From: Tissierellia bacterium
Lineage (GTDB): Bacteria; Bacillota; Clostridia; Peptostreptococcales; Acidaminobacteraceae
Reading direction: 5' to 3'
NCBI GenBank assembly: GCA_012727635.1
Contig: JAAYGQ010000066.1
Span: 1 to 57,982, forward strand
Length of the DNA stretch: 57,982 nucleotides
Shown here one piece after another: positions 1-10,508 of the stretch. The translations under genes were made by a program, and so were the position numbers. Below the pieces are notes generated by a model. The model ran no database searches. It worked only from the letters and a program-made list of their open reading frames with translations, and was not told where the DNA came from. The number at the start of each line of letters is the position of its first letter. The stretch's first letter is position 1.

Positions 1-365
1 CCGGCCACTCGGTAATTGGGATCTATATCCAGAACATGAAAGTTCTCTTTAATAATCGCACTACAAAAAGAATGGATAGTAGAAATCTGGGCCCGGGGAA
101 GTTTTTTAAGCTCCTGGGCAAAAAAAGCACCCCTAGCTCCCCTGCCTTTTTCCACCAGTTGCCGCCGGATTTTTTCTTTCATATCCTTGGCTCCGGCTCG
201 GGTAAAAGTTATCACTAAAAACTCATCTAAGGAATACCCTTCTTCTAAAAGCTTTAGGATTCTCGCCGTAAGAACAGCGGTCTTTCCTGAGCCGGCAGCT
301 GCCGATACAAGGATATCTACTCCCCTAGTATTGATGACTTCTTTTTGCTGATCGGTCCACCTCAT
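1..365 (-). CDS. addA: ATP-dependent helicase/nuclease subunit A (AddA), N-terminal part, truncated by window edge
   Basis: Reverse translation from ATG at 365 reads MRWTDQQKEVINTRGVDILVSAAAGSGKTAVLTARILKLLEEGYSLDEFLVITFTRAGAKDMKEKIRR...: UvrD/AddA Walker A (AAAGSGKT) and Q-motif. Start overlaps the addB stop (TAATG). Confidence 0.93.
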   Translation of the reverse strand, partial: MRWTDQQKEVINTRGVDILVSAAAGSGKTAVLTARILKLLEEGYSLDEFLVITFTRAGAKDMKEKIRRQLVEKGRGARGAFFAQELKKLPRAQISTIHSFCSAIIKENFHVLDIDPNYRVA

Positions 366-3300
366 TAGAGAACCTCCATAATCTGTGTATCACTTAATTG
401 CTCGAAAACGTCATAGTTGGCTCCAGGGCTCCGGGGATCAAAGCGGCAAATGGCTTTGTACTCACAGCTATCACAGGCCTTGGTGAAACCCGGCCCGCCT
501 TTAGGGTCGTACATTGGCAGTATCTCCATAGAACCTTCAAGAATTTTATCCACATAGGACTGAGCAAAATCCCTACTCCTCTGCAGAAGATGTTCTGCCT
601 GCTGGGAATCCAGAACCTTACTTCCCTTGTAGTATTCTCCTTTTTTGCTGATTTTCAGGGGCAAAATACCCCTACCCACCTCGGGGTCATAGGCCAGGGC
701 CAGGGACTCATCACCAATAAAGAGTCCGTCGTATTTGAGAAAGGCCCTTTGATCTTTAGCACTCGCTGACCCTTTAAGGTCCTCCACTATTGGATCATGC
801 AGTCGGAAGTAAAATACACCGGCGGGTTGCGACTGGGGTTTTTCCGATCGAAAACCATCGATATAGAGCATGAGCTGAAGATCGATTCCCTGGAACACCT
901 TATTTAAATCGAAACTTTTTCCTCCGGTTTTATAATCAATGGCAACAAAATGATCTCCTAGGATATCCACCCGGTCGATGATGCCGCGAAAGGTATAATT
1001 GTCTTCTTCGATGGTAAAACTCTGCTCAAAATAGCGTGGCTTAAATTGACTCTTATCACTTTGACTAATAAGATAGTCCAGAAGAACTTCTAGAGTAATT
1101 AAACTCCGTTCTAGCAGATAGCTACCAGCTCCTCCCGATAGAAAAGCTCCATAATCCTCTTTCTCCTTAAGAAGTTCCTGGGAAATCTCCTTTATATAAG
1201 AAGGGATCTGGCTTCTGTCAAAAAGACCCTTAGTATAGTCCGCCATGGCCTTTTCCATAATCTCGTGGAAAAAATTGCCGATATCCATTACATCAATTTT
1301 ATAGGCCTTTCTTTTTCTTGCCTTGAGATCGTCATTGACAAAATATTGGAAGGGACAGCGCCGAAATCGCTCCAAACGAGAAATCGAAAGATATAACCTT
1401 TTATCGGCCCTTTTTAAAGGAGCTAGGGGTTGGGGCCCTTCCAGTATTTTCCGGATTTCATCCAATCTATCTTGAGATAAGCCATAGATGATTTCTTCTC
1501 TATTTTCTCTAAGGGCTCTAAGCCCATAGCGAAAACTCATTGAAGAATTAAGGGGATAATAATCTCTAAGATAGGCATCGCTATGGGCGCTGGAATAAAA
1601 CACAACCGAAGTTCGCTCCATTATTCTTTCCATAAAAATAGAGGGAATTTTGCTTTTTCCTTGAAGATCCGCCAAGGCATAGCTAAAAAAATATTTCTTT
1701 TCAACAAGGCTAAGGGCAGTAAATAAATCCAGCCTATCGAGCTCTTCCTTGTGCTCGAAATTATCGTAAAGCGCAAAACCTTGCTCTTGAAGTAGGCGTT
1801 TGTCTTCTTCTTTTAAAAGAAGGGCCTCTGCATATTCCCGGGGTAAAAGTCCATCGTTCATGCCACAAAAGTATAGATAGTCCACGGGATCATGGGTACT
1901 ACGAAAAAGAGTAGCAAGGCGTATTCTATCGACGGCGGGAGGGATAATTCCTAGACTCATCTTTGAGAGTCCCACTACAATTAGCTTGCTATAGGCTGAA
2001 AAGGAAATTGCTTCGTCGGGGCCAACAGAACTCAGCTGAGAAATAAGTTCGAGAAGACTCTCCCAAAGCTGGGAAAGAAGCTGGGCCTGTTCGCCCTCTC
2101 CTTTTCCAGCATAGAAGTTGGATTCTTCTTCCAATCTTTTAGCAAATTCCAACTCCTCTAATAACTGCCTTAAAAGTATTTCAAAGTTCGCTGGATTCTC
2201 TTTTTTCTTAAAAGACTCTTCATAGGAAAGAAGAACTCCCAGGAATTTATGGCGTAGCGCCTCCATGGCCTCATCGGAGAAACTTTCTCTAAATCTTTTT
2301 CCCCCAATACCTCTACTAAAGCAATAATTTTCAAATAGATCCAGTTCCTCCCAGTCTTCTTCCGGAACATAGCCCTTTAAAAATCCCAAAACTTCCTCCC
2401 GACGAAGTCCTCTTTCATAACTTCTGAGTAAGGAAAGAAAAGTTTGAATCATAGGGCTCTCGAGAATGGAACGTCTTCTGTCGCTAAAAAGTGGAAGTCC
2501 CAGATAGGTAAATATTTGTCTAAAGACAAAGTCATAGCTTTCCATATCAGAAACTAGTATTTTAAAGTCACCATATTTAAGGGAGGGATCCTCCTTCATC
2601 CGCTTAAGAATATGTAGTCCTACAAACTCCGCTTCGGTATAGGGATCTTTAGCAGAAAATACCTCAGGGTGAAGATTCCTATTTTCTCCTTCCTCGTAGA
2701 GGAGTTCTTGGCAAAAGAGGATTCTTTCGTCTAGGGGGTTTTTATAGTAAAGAAGTCTGCAGCTAAAGGCTCGCTCCAGAGCCTCCTTTGTTCTTTTAGT
2801 CGGCATAAAAATATCGTCCTCTTCGAAGCTAAGGACAACATGAATTTTAGTATGGGGGTTCATAGCCCCAAGCATCCGCCACTGTCTATAATCCAGGGCT
2901 TTATAGCCCAAAATCCAGACCTCATCGGTGGAATAGAGCCCCTCCACGGGACTTTTATCAAAAACATCCAGAGCGGCACCCTCATAAAAACTTTCGCCCT
3001 TAATTTTCTTCTCATAGCCCTGGTATATAAGACCCAACTCCTTTAGTCTTCCACTTTCTTCCAGCTGAAGAATTGTCTGCGCTAAAATGCCAGTTCTTTC
3101 AAAAAGTTCAATAGCTGAACTTAGTTCTTCGTAAAAACCCTCTTTATCGAAGCTCTTACCGTAGAGAGGAAGTTCATCCTTAAGCTCCTCTACTACTCTG
3201 CGAAGAAGAAGGTACTTTCCTACATCACTGATCATCTCTTCACAGTCATAGCGCTCCATAGCCCGGGTAAGTAGCCTTGAAAAACTTGTAACCTCATGAA

Positions 3301-3457
3301 ATAGAAGCCCGGAAAGGTCCATGGTCTCAATGATATCCCTTTCCAGATCCAGGGTAGCCTGCTCCGGCGTAATTACCGAGGCGCTAGGGGCCGATAAAAT
3401 TTCTTCGTATATCCGCCGCCTTTTTTCTTTACTGTCTCGACCCAGATGTAAAACCAT
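365..3457 (-). CDS. addB: ATP-dependent helicase/nuclease subunit B (AddB)
   Basis: About 1030 aa; C-terminal nuclease region with DYKTGG and Fe-S cysteines (CPFQYF ... CDSCEYKAIC); adjacent to addA. Start at 3457 preferred over 3472 because GGAG lies just upstream. Confidence 0.93.
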   Translation of the reverse strand: MVLHLGRDSKEKRRRIYEEILSAPSASVITPEQATLDLERDIIETMDLSGLLFHEVTSFSRLLTRAMERYDCEEMISDVGKYLLLRRVVEELKDELPLYGKSFDKEGFYEELSSAIELFERTGILAQTILQLEESGRLKELGLIYQGYEKKIKGESFYEGAALDVFDKSPVEGLYSTDEVWILGYKALDYRQWRMLGAMNPHTKIHVVLSFEEDDIFMPTKRTKEALERAFSCRLLYYKNPLDERILFCQELLYEEGENRNLHPEVFSAKDPYTEAEFVGLHILKRMKEDPSLKYGDFKILVSDMESYDFVFRQIFTYLGLPLFSDRRRSILESPMIQTFLSLLRSYERGLRREEVLGFLKGYVPEEDWEELDLFENYCFSRGIGGKRFRESFSDEAMEALRHKFLGVLLSYEESFKKKENPANFEILLRQLLEELEFAKRLEEESNFYAGKGEGEQAQLLSQLWESLLELISQLSSVGPDEAISFSAYSKLIVVGLSKMSLGIIPPAVDRIRLATLFRSTHDPVDYLYFCGMNDGLLPREYAEALLLKEEDKRLLQEQGFALYDNFEHKEELDRLDLFTALSLVEKKYFFSYALADLQGKSKIPSIFMERIMERTSVVFYSSAHSDAYLRDYYPLNSSMSFRYGLRALRENREEIIYGLSQDRLDEIRKILEGPQPLAPLKRADKRLYLSISRLERFRRCPFQYFVNDDLKARKRKAYKIDVMDIGNFFHEIMEKAMADYTKGLFDRSQIPSYIKEISQELLKEKEDYGAFLSGGAGSYLLERSLITLEVLLDYLISQSDKSQFKPRYFEQSFTIEEDNYTFRGIIDRVDILGDHFVAIDYKTGGKSFDLNKVFQGIDLQLMLYIDGFRSEKPQSQPAGVFYFRLHDPIVEDLKGSASAKDQRAFLKYDGLFIGDESLALAYDPEVGRGILPLKISKKGEYYKGSKVLDSQQAEHLLQRSRDFAQSYVDKILEGSMEILPMYDPKGGPGFTKACDSCEYKAICRFDPRSPGANYDVFEQLSDTQIMEVL

Positions 3458-4058
3458 AGTATCTCCTCTCAATAAAATATAAAATAAGACTTGTTATGCT
3501 GAAAACAAAAAGGATCAGCAAAGTGAAATAATAAAAGAAAGCTTCAGGCAGAAGGGTAATGAGCTTACTATCAGCAGGAAAAAGCCAAAGATCATTATTA
3601 AAAAAAACGCGGTGCATCAAAACAAAGGCTCTTTCAAAGAAGGCTCCGGCCAAGGCTAAAAAGGCCAAAAGCCCTAGAGACGTAAAAAGCTGATCGCGCA
3701 GCAGCCTTGTCTTTAGAAAATGCGATGACAAAATTGCAATCAATAAGAAAACCAGAGCAGCCCGGGCAAGCCGCGTAAAAAGAAGCCTTACTTCGGCCAT
3801 ATGAAAGACTTCCTGGGCACCAAAAAGACTCTTCCCATCTTTTTCAATAAGAAGATGTTCCTGGTAACCATATAAGTAATCCCTCATGGCCAAATTAGCT
3901 TCCTGTAGAAAAGCTTTATCGTAGCCACTGGAGCGCTCTACACCGCTAAAACCTTGAATTAGATCATAGACCGGCACCAGAGAGCAAAGAATCAGTAAAA
4001 TTCCTAGGAGCAGCCCAAGGCTAAAAAATAAAGATGGTATTTTTCTTAGCATATTCAC
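3429..4058 (-). CDS. TIGR01906/DUF1461-type integral membrane protein
   Basis: About 209 aa with several TM segments and an extracellular FxGxxEVxHMxEVR-like region; family assignment by recognition. Confidence 0.7.
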   Translation of the reverse strand: MNMLRKIPSLFFSLGLLLGILLILCSLVPVYDLIQGFSGVERSSGYDKAFLQEANLAMRDYLYGYQEHLLIEKDGKSLFGAQEVFHMAEVRLLFTRLARAALVFLLIAILSSHFLKTRLLRDQLFTSLGLLAFLALAGAFFERAFVLMHRVFFNNDLWLFPADSKLITLLPEAFFYYFTLLILFVFSITSLILYFIERRYYGFTSGSRQ

Positions 4059-4085
4059 CTCTACATTATTATAACATAGGCCTAT

Positions 4086-4110
4086 GAAAAAACCCCCGTA
4101 GAGGGGGTCA
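4086..4110 (-). terminator. Intrinsic terminator of potD, overlapping its stop codon
   Basis: Minus strand ACCCCC TCTAC GGGGGT TTTTT. Confidence 0.85.
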
Positions 4111-5148
4111 TTGATTCTTTACATCCTGCCATAAATCATCATACACTTTTATAAAAGGCCCTGGATCTCGAAACACCTCCAGCTCCTTTAGTTTATTTTT
4201 AGGAGGGTAGGCTACCTCTGAATCCCTAAGCTCTTCCTCTAAAAGTTCCTTTGCTGCTGAACTGGGAATGGAGTAATAAACAAACTCGGAATTTTGTGCG
4301 GCATTTTCCGGACTCAGCATAAAATTGATAAAGGCTTCGGCATTCTCAGGATTTTTGGAACCAGCAGGAATTACCATGGCGTCAAACCAAAGATTTGAAC
4401 CTTCCTTTGGAATAATGTACTCAAGATCTTCATTATTCGATAGAGCGTCCATAGCGTCGCCGGAATAGATAACCGCTAGGGCTGCTTCTGCATTAATCAT
4501 GACATCCCTAGTCTGATCAACAAGATAGGCATAGACAAGGGGATATTGTTTTTCAAGAAGTTCCTTAGCCTGCTCCATCTCGCCGGAATCTACAGAATTC
4601 ATAGAATATCCTAGATATTTAAGGGCTATTCCCAGTGAGTCCCTGGAAGAGTCCAACATAATAATTTCTCTGCTATACTTCTCGTCCCAGAGAATCCCCC
4701 AAGAATCGACGACATCGTCTACCAGGGTAGTATTGTAAATAATCCCCAAGGTGCCCCAGAAAAAAGGCGCTGAATATTCCTGATGGGGGTCATAGACATG
4801 ATTAAGATACTCGGCATCGACATATTTTATATTGGGCACATTTTGCCAGTTGATTTTTCGCAGCATACCATCTTTTATCAAACGTTCAATCATATAGTCC
4901 GAAGGCACCACCACATCATAATTGGTCCCTCCACTTTTCAATTTGACATACATATCTTCATTGGTGTTAAAGTTAGAGTAAATGACGGTAATCCCTGTTT
5001 CTTCTTCGAATTTTCTTAAAAGATCTTTGTCTATATAACTTCCCCAGTTATAAATATTCACAACTTCTCCACGGTTTTGTCCTTGGCTACAACCACTTAG
5101 AAAAAGCAGTAGGAGAAGAAGACCCACAATGATTCTTTTTGCTTTCAT
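4108..5148 (-). CDS. potD: Spermidine/putrescine ABC transporter substrate-binding lipoprotein
   Basis: Lipobox LLFLSGCSQ, then VNIYNWGSYIDKDLLRKFEEETGI (PotD signature). Confidence 0.93.
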   Translation of the reverse strand: MKAKRIIVGLLLLLLFLSGCSQGQNRGEVVNIYNWGSYIDKDLLRKFEEETGITVIYSNFNTNEDMYVKLKSGGTNYDVVVPSDYMIERLIKDGMLRKINWQNVPNIKYVDAEYLNHVYDPHQEYSAPFFWGTLGIIYNTTLVDDVVDSWGILWDEKYSREIIMLDSSRDSLGIALKYLGYSMNSVDSGEMEQAKELLEKQYPLVYAYLVDQTRDVMINAEAALAVIYSGDAMDALSNNEDLEYIIPKEGSNLWFDAMVIPAGSKNPENAEAFINFMLSPENAAQNSEFVYYSIPSSAAKELLEEELRDSEVAYPPKNKLKELEVFRDPGPFIKVYDDLWQDVKNQ

Positions 5149-5156
5149 TTTCCCCC

Positions 5157-5924
5157 CTAAGTGACTTTTTCAGTGCGCAGATTCATAAGAACCAGAAGAA
5201 AGAGCACAATAATAAACATAATAGCTGAAAGGGCATTGATCTCAGGGTTGATTCCCCTTCTGGCCATAGAGAAGACCAGAGTGGAAACTGTTTCAATTCC
5301 ATTTCCCGTTGTAAAAAAACTGATTACAAAATCGTCGATGGAAAGAGTAAAGGCCATTAGGGCACCGGAGAAAATCCCCGGCTTAATATAGGGAATGATA
5401 ACCTTTGTCAAGGTCTGGGATGGTGTGGCCCCAAGATCCATAGCCGCTTCGGGAAGGGAAGAAGGCATTTGTTTGAGTTTTGGAAGAACCGATAAAACCA
5501 CATAGGGCACAGTAAAGGCTATATGGGCAAGAATCAGTGTTACAAGGCCAAAATCCAAACCCAAAATCCTATACAAAACCATAAGGCCTACGGCCATGAC
5601 GATATCGGGATTGAGTACAGGGATTTGATTTATTCCTAGAATCGCCGCCCTAAGCTTTTTTCGATAGGGACTAATGCCAATAGCACCTAAAACTCCTATT
5701 ATTGTCGAAACCACCGTGGTAATGGAGGCCACTAAAAAGGTATGGTAGACCGCCGAGAGAATTTCCTTATCGCTGAACAGTTTTTTATACCATATCAGAG
5801 AAAACCCATCCCAGCTGCCCCGGGTACGCCCTTCATTAAAGGAGAAAATAATAAGTACAATAATGGGTGCATATAAAAAGCCATAGACCAAAAATAGATA
5901 AAAGCGTTTTATAAATTTACTCAC
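5157..5924 (-). CDS. potC: Spermidine/putrescine ABC transporter permease
   Basis: EAAMDLGATPSQTLTKVIIPYIKPGI permease EAA loop; operon with potABD. Confidence 0.93.
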   Translation of the reverse strand: MSKFIKRFYLFLVYGFLYAPIIVLIIFSFNEGRTRGSWDGFSLIWYKKLFSDKEILSAVYHTFLVASITTVVSTIIGVLGAIGISPYRKKLRAAILGINQIPVLNPDIVMAVGLMVLYRILGLDFGLVTLILAHIAFTVPYVVLSVLPKLKQMPSSLPEAAMDLGATPSQTLTKVIIPYIKPGIFSGALMAFTLSIDDFVISFFTTGNGIETVSTLVFSMARRGINPEINALSAIMFIIVLFLLVLMNLRTEKVT

Positions 5925-6771
5925 GATCCACCTCCGCCGTCGAAGTTACTGAGCCAGTCCCCATTTCGTCTTCGCCCCTTGTAAAAATAAGGGAGAAAAG
6001 AAGGAAAACCATTAGCACCACACTCATGGCCGAGCCATAGTGCCAGTCTCCGGTTACGGTAAACTGCTGCTCAATAACGTTTCCTATAAGATTGGTCTTA
6101 TTTCCTCCAAGGAGGGTGGTGATTTCAAAGGTGGATATAGCCGGGATAAATACCATAGAAATCCCCGAGGCCACACCGGGTAGAGACAGGGGAAAGATTA
6201 CCTTAATAAAGGTCATCAGCTTATTGCAGCCAAGATCCGCCGCCGCTTCTATAAGGCCTTCGTCCATCTTGTCAATAACCGTAAATATGGGCAGAACCAT
6301 AAAGGGCAAAAAGTTGTATACCATACCCAGGATAACGGCTCCTTCTCTATAGAGAAGATCCAGTTCTGCAGCGCCAATATAGCGAAGAAAGCTGTTGATA
6401 ACACCATTTTTCGATAGAATTGTAACCCAGGCATAGGTGCGAAGAAGAAAATTCATCCACATGGGCACCATAATTAGCATAATCGCCAGGGTCCTATAGC
6501 GGGCTTCCAGCCTACTGATGGCATAGGCTAATGGATAACCTACAACAAGACAAATCAGCGTGGTAAAAAAGGCTATCTTTAACGAGCGCCAAAGGGTCCC
6601 TAAACTACTGCCGGCAAAAAAACGCACAAAGTTTTCCGTGGAAAAGTTTCCACTCTCTCCAGTAAAAGCGTAGTAGAGCACCATTAAAAGCGAAATAACG
6701 ATAAAGAGCAGAGCCCAAATAAAATATGGGGTAGCTGCCTTCTTAAAGCTCCTCATCACCCTCAACCTCAC
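5917..6771 (-). CDS. potB: Spermidine/putrescine ABC transporter permease
   Basis: EAAADLGCNKLMTFIKVIFPLSLPGVASG permease loop; overlaps potA and potC. Confidence 0.92.
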   Translation of the reverse strand: MRLRVMRSFKKAATPYFIWALLFIVISLLMVLYYAFTGESGNFSTENFVRFFAGSSLGTLWRSLKIAFFTTLICLVVGYPLAYAISRLEARYRTLAIMLIMVPMWMNFLLRTYAWVTILSKNGVINSFLRYIGAAELDLLYREGAVILGMVYNFLPFMVLPIFTVIDKMDEGLIEAAADLGCNKLMTFIKVIFPLSLPGVASGISMVFIPAISTFEITTLLGGNKTNLIGNVIEQQFTVTGDWHYGSAMSVVLMVFLLFSLIFTRGEDEMGTGSVTSTAEVDRE

Positions 6772-7801
6772 CCTTTCTCATTATGTGGATATTATCGGGT
6801 TCCACACAAAGTCCTACCGGTTCTCCAATGCTACGAGGAATCGTGGAATGGACAAGATAAATCTCCGCCGAAGTGGCGATTCGCATTTCATAGTGAACCC
6901 CCATGAAAAGACAGGAAAGCACTTCTCCTTGCAAAGTTCCCTTTTCCACCGAAACAATCTCCACATCTTCGGGGCGAATAACCACATCCACCGCTTCATT
7001 GGGATAAAAATCTTCATCGACGCACACAAAGTGCTTACCGGAAAAACTCACATCATAGTTCTTATGCATAATCCCTTCCAGGATATTGGATTCACCGATA
7101 AAGTCAGCTACAAAGGCGTTTATGGGTTCATTGTAAATATCCAGGGGGGAACCGATTTGCTGAATGATGCCTTCGTTAAGTACAATGATCCGGTCACTCA
7201 GGGTCAGGGCCTCTTCCTGATCATGGGTAACAAAAACAAAGGTTATGCCAAGCTCCCTTTGAATCCGTTTAAGCTCCACTTGCATATCCTTTCGGAGTTT
7301 CAAATCTAGGGCCCCTAGGGGTTCATCCAGCAGTAGAACTTCAGGGCGGTTAATTAGAGCCCGGGCCATGGCAATGCGCTGCTGTTGTCCGCCAGAGAGC
7401 GAATCTACCCAGCGTTTTTCAAATCCCTTAAGATTGACAAGTCCCAACATTTCGTCCACCCTGGGTTTTATTTCTGCCTCGGGTACTTTTTTGATGCGCA
7501 GCCCAAAGGCCACATTGTCATAGACATTCAGGTGGGGAAAAAGAGAATACTTTTGAAAAAGAGTATTCACCGGCCGAAGATAGGCCGGCACCTGAGTTAT
7601 ATCCTTGTCATCAAAGATGACTTCTCCACTATCGGGGGTCTCAAAGCCTCCGATAAGACGGAGTATGGTGGTCTTTCCACAACCCGAAGGGCCCAGGATG
7701 GTCAGAAACTCATCCTCTTCAATCTCTAGATTGATTTGGTTTAAAACCTGATGATCCCCAAAGGACTTTTCAATATTTCTTAGCTCTATTTGTGTTGCCA
7801 T
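6743..7801 (-). CDS. potA: Spermidine/putrescine ABC transporter ATP-binding protein
   Basis: GPSGCGKTT Walker A, LSGGQQQR signature, LLLDEP Walker B, TOBE region. Confidence 0.94.
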   Translation of the reverse strand: MATQIELRNIEKSFGDHQVLNQINLEIEEDEFLTILGPSGCGKTTILRLIGGFETPDSGEVIFDDKDITQVPAYLRPVNTLFQKYSLFPHLNVYDNVAFGLRIKKVPEAEIKPRVDEMLGLVNLKGFEKRWVDSLSGGQQQRIAMARALINRPEVLLLDEPLGALDLKLRKDMQVELKRIQRELGITFVFVTHDQEEALTLSDRIIVLNEGIIQQIGSPLDIYNEPINAFVADFIGESNILEGIMHKNYDVSFSGKHFVCVDEDFYPNEAVDVVIRPEDVEIVSVEKGTLQGEVLSCLFMGVHYEMRIATSAEIYLVHSTIPRSIGEPVGLCVEPDNIHIMRKGEVEGDEEL

Positions 7802-7811
7802 GGTTTCTCCT

Positions 7812-8351
7812 TTAAAAATTTGGCGGTGTAAATATCCACAGAAGCTTGGCCTGCTGATTTGAAGTATTCATAATACTATGAGTCCGGTTTGCTTCAAAGT
7901 AAAAACAGTCCCCTGTAACGATCTGATATTGTTCTTCGCCATAGTTGAGTCCAACCTGGCCCTGGAGCACATATCCAAAGGCCTCGCCTTCAAAGGGGGT
8001 ATATAACTTACTGCTTCCACCGACTTCAAGCTCAAGCAAGATGGGTTCCATTTGGTTTTTCTGGGCATCGGGAACAATCCAGGAAACCTTTGAGCCAAGC
8101 TTTTCATAAAGGGCTGTAAAGGCATCCTCTTTATAATAAACAACATGTACAGCGTTTTCTTCTTTAAAGAAATCTGACATATTTGTGCCAAGAGCCATAA
8201 CTATAGACTCCATAGTGTCCACAGAGGGGCTGGTGTTTCCGTTTTCAAGCTGAGAAATGAAACCCTTTGTAAGATCTGACCGATGGGCCAGTTCTTCCTG
8301 AGTCAATCCCATTTTTTGTCGTAAATTTCTGATTTTCTCTCCAATTTCCAT
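7812..8351 (-). CDS. XRE-family HTH regulator with C-terminal cupin domain (PuuR-like)
   Basis: GEKIRNLRQKMGLTQEELAHRSDLTKGFISQLENGNTSPS HTH plus cupin; directly upstream of potA. Confidence 0.9.
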   Translation of the reverse strand: MEIGEKIRNLRQKMGLTQEELAHRSDLTKGFISQLENGNTSPSVDTMESIVMALGTNMSDFFKEENAVHVVYYKEDAFTALYEKLGSKVSWIVPDAQKNQMEPILLELEVGGSSKLYTPFEGEAFGYVLQGQVGLNYGEEQYQIVTGDCFYFEANRTHSIMNTSNQQAKLLWIFTPPNF

Positions 8352-8440
8352 TACTTCCTCTTTCTAAAAAGAACACTATACTAAACTTAATATATATTAT
8401 TATACTATTATAGCAAAGGCAAGGATTTTTTTCACCAAAT

Positions 8441-8468
8441 AAAAAACATAACCCTCAGGGCTATGTTT
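8441..8468 (-). terminator. Intrinsic terminator downstream of the LTA-synthase-like gene
   Basis: Minus strand AAACATAGCCCTGAGGGTTATGTTTTTT. Confidence 0.8.
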
Positions 8469-8492
8469 GTATACTTTCTTTTAAAGATTCCC

Positions 8493-10508
8493 CTAGGGGC
8501 TCTCTTCTCCACTTTCTTCGGTATATTCATTGTCATCTTCGATGAGCTCATCAGGATTTTCTACTTCCTCTTCGGACACATCGGGAGCTCCACTGGGAGA
8601 CGGCTTCTTAATCCGGTAGGGCTCAATCTTCCTATAATAGTCGCTCTCAAGGATCAAGCGAGAATAGTGGTATTTTTTCTCCACCATAATCCTTAACTCT
8701 TTGAGCTCCTCCTGGGTGTAGCCCTCACTTTTATCCCTCATATTGTCATAATAACCTTGGGGAGTCATAAAGCTTCCTGTCACAAATTCCACCATAGGAA
8801 AGCTGTAGCTGAAAAGGTCTCTTCCCATCATAAGACGAGAGTCGTACTCCAGTCCAAATAAATTTGAAAGGGTAGGAAGCAAATCTAAAGCCGTGGATAG
8901 ACGGCGCACCCTCACCCCTTCCAGAGAAGGTGTGTAAAAAATGATTCTACTTCGATAGATCTCGTTATCTACTAGTTCTTTACCGGCTAGCTCTTCCATG
9001 GTGCTTTTTTTAAGTCCATAGGGATAGTGGTCCCCCTGGAGGACGATTAGAGTTTTATCCATCAGACCCTTATCTTCTAGGGCCTGGACCAAAGTCTCCA
9101 TAGCCTGATCTAGTTCGATATTGCAGGCAATATAGGCCTTAGCCTCTTCCGAGAGAGGAAGATTTTCCACTTTGTCCTGATGCTTTTTGCTCATGGCATT
9201 ATTGACAAAATCATAGGGCATATGGCCACTTACCGTAAGATAATAGGTATGGAAAGGCTCTTTATCAATATAAAAAGGAAGGCTCTTTTCTATCATTTCC
9301 TGGTCGCTCTCGGGCCAAGTTTTTTCAAGCTCTAGTCCTGCCCCCAGGCCGTAGAAGTTATACCCAAGATTGCCATGGGTTTTATCTCTCTTGTAGTAGG
9401 AATGGTCATGGTTATGAAAGGCGTTGCTATGATAGCCCAGGCGGTTAAATTGATTTCCATAGGCCTGGGGAAGGAGATTGTCTCTGGATTCCGCCATGCT
9501 CCAAATGCCCGACACGGGAAGCAGCCCCGTTAAAGCCGCATATTCGGCATCGGTGGTACTTACACCCCAGATGGGGTTATAGAAGTTTTCAAATTGGACT
9601 CCCCCCTCCATCAAGCGGTGAAGGGTCGGTGTCAAATTTTCATCGACGGCCCAGTGGCTAAAGCTCTCGGCTGCAACGTATATAAGATTATATCCTGCAA
9701 GGCGTCCAGTAAAAGTGTTCTTGGCAGTCGGCTTTCGGCTAAGAAGGTAGGATGTGATTTCTGCAGTAATTGGATCGCTTTCCTGTTCTAAAAACTTGCC
9801 TAAATCATAGGCTACATTTTCACCACTTCGAGGAACAATCGTCTCCTCGGGAGGGTAGTAGGGGTTCTTTTGCCTCATGAGCTGCCGCTTTATCTCACCA
9901 TAGGCATTGCCTATAATGCCTAGGTTATGAACTCCCACCACTGGCTCATTGCTAGAAGCCAGTATGTTTACTGGCGAAAGGTCTGCACGGTTTGTCATAC
10001 CAAGTAAAGTCGCCAGCACCAGTACATTGAGCACAAAAAGAAGACCGTAGTCTATGGCACCGCCACGGGGTACCCAGATTAGACGACTGCCTATAAAAAG
10101 AAAAAGCAATAGGGGCAAAAACAAAAGAAGCCAACGAAGATCACGGAGCATGTAGATAATAATAATCTTATAAAAAGAAAAAGCCTTCGTTCCATTCATC
10201 ATAGAATAAAAAGTCAAATAGGTTTTAAAAATAGAAAAATAAACAAATTGCACCACAAAAAGCAAGGTAATCAAAACAAACCAGATCCTAATGAGGATTC
10301 GGCCTATGGGTCGCGGCACAAGGTGAAGAATTCCCATACTAACAAGTACAAAGGCTAGCGCAAACCAAACCATAAAGAAAAGGCCCAGTCCAAAAAACGC
10401 CTGTCCCGACTGCCATCTGAGAATGATTTCCATGAAGATTGTGCTTAAAAAGAGATAGAGGAGTAGTCCTCTCTCACTACGCACCACTTCAAAGTAACCA
10501 AAGTACAT
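8493..10508 (-). CDS. LTA synthase family membrane sulfatase
   Basis: Five N-terminal TM segments then sulfatase domain: YVAAESFSHWAVDENLTPTLHRLMEGG, NHDHSYYKRDKTHGNLGY, LQGDHYPYG. Confidence 0.9.
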   Translation of the reverse strand: MYFGYFEVVRSERGLLLYLFLSTIFMEIILRWQSGQAFFGLGLFFMVWFALAFVLVSMGILHLVPRPIGRILIRIWFVLITLLFVVQFVYFSIFKTYLTFYSMMNGTKAFSFYKIIIIYMLRDLRWLLLFLPLLLFLFIGSRLIWVPRGGAIDYGLLFVLNVLVLATLLGMTNRADLSPVNILASSNEPVVGVHNLGIIGNAYGEIKRQLMRQKNPYYPPEETIVPRSGENVAYDLGKFLEQESDPITAEITSYLLSRKPTAKNTFTGRLAGYNLIYVAAESFSHWAVDENLTPTLHRLMEGGVQFENFYNPIWGVSTTDAEYAALTGLLPVSGIWSMAESRDNLLPQAYGNQFNRLGYHSNAFHNHDHSYYKRDKTHGNLGYNFYGLGAGLELEKTWPESDQEMIEKSLPFYIDKEPFHTYYLTVSGHMPYDFVNNAMSKKHQDKVENLPLSEEAKAYIACNIELDQAMETLVQALEDKGLMDKTLIVLQGDHYPYGLKKSTMEELAGKELVDNEIYRSRIIFYTPSLEGVRVRRLSTALDLLPTLSNLFGLEYDSRLMMGRDLFSYSFPMVEFVTGSFMTPQGYYDNMRDKSEGYTQEELKELRIMVEKKYHYSRLILESDYYRKIEPYRIKKPSPSGAPDVSEEEVENPDELIEDDNEYTEESGEESP

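Noticed and set aside
398-769. 123-aa plus-strand ORF in addB
   Set aside because: Fully antisense to addB; no supporting signals.
6785-7309. 174-aa plus-strand ORF
   Set aside because: Antisense to potA's strongly supported coding frame; low-complexity shadow ORF without SD.
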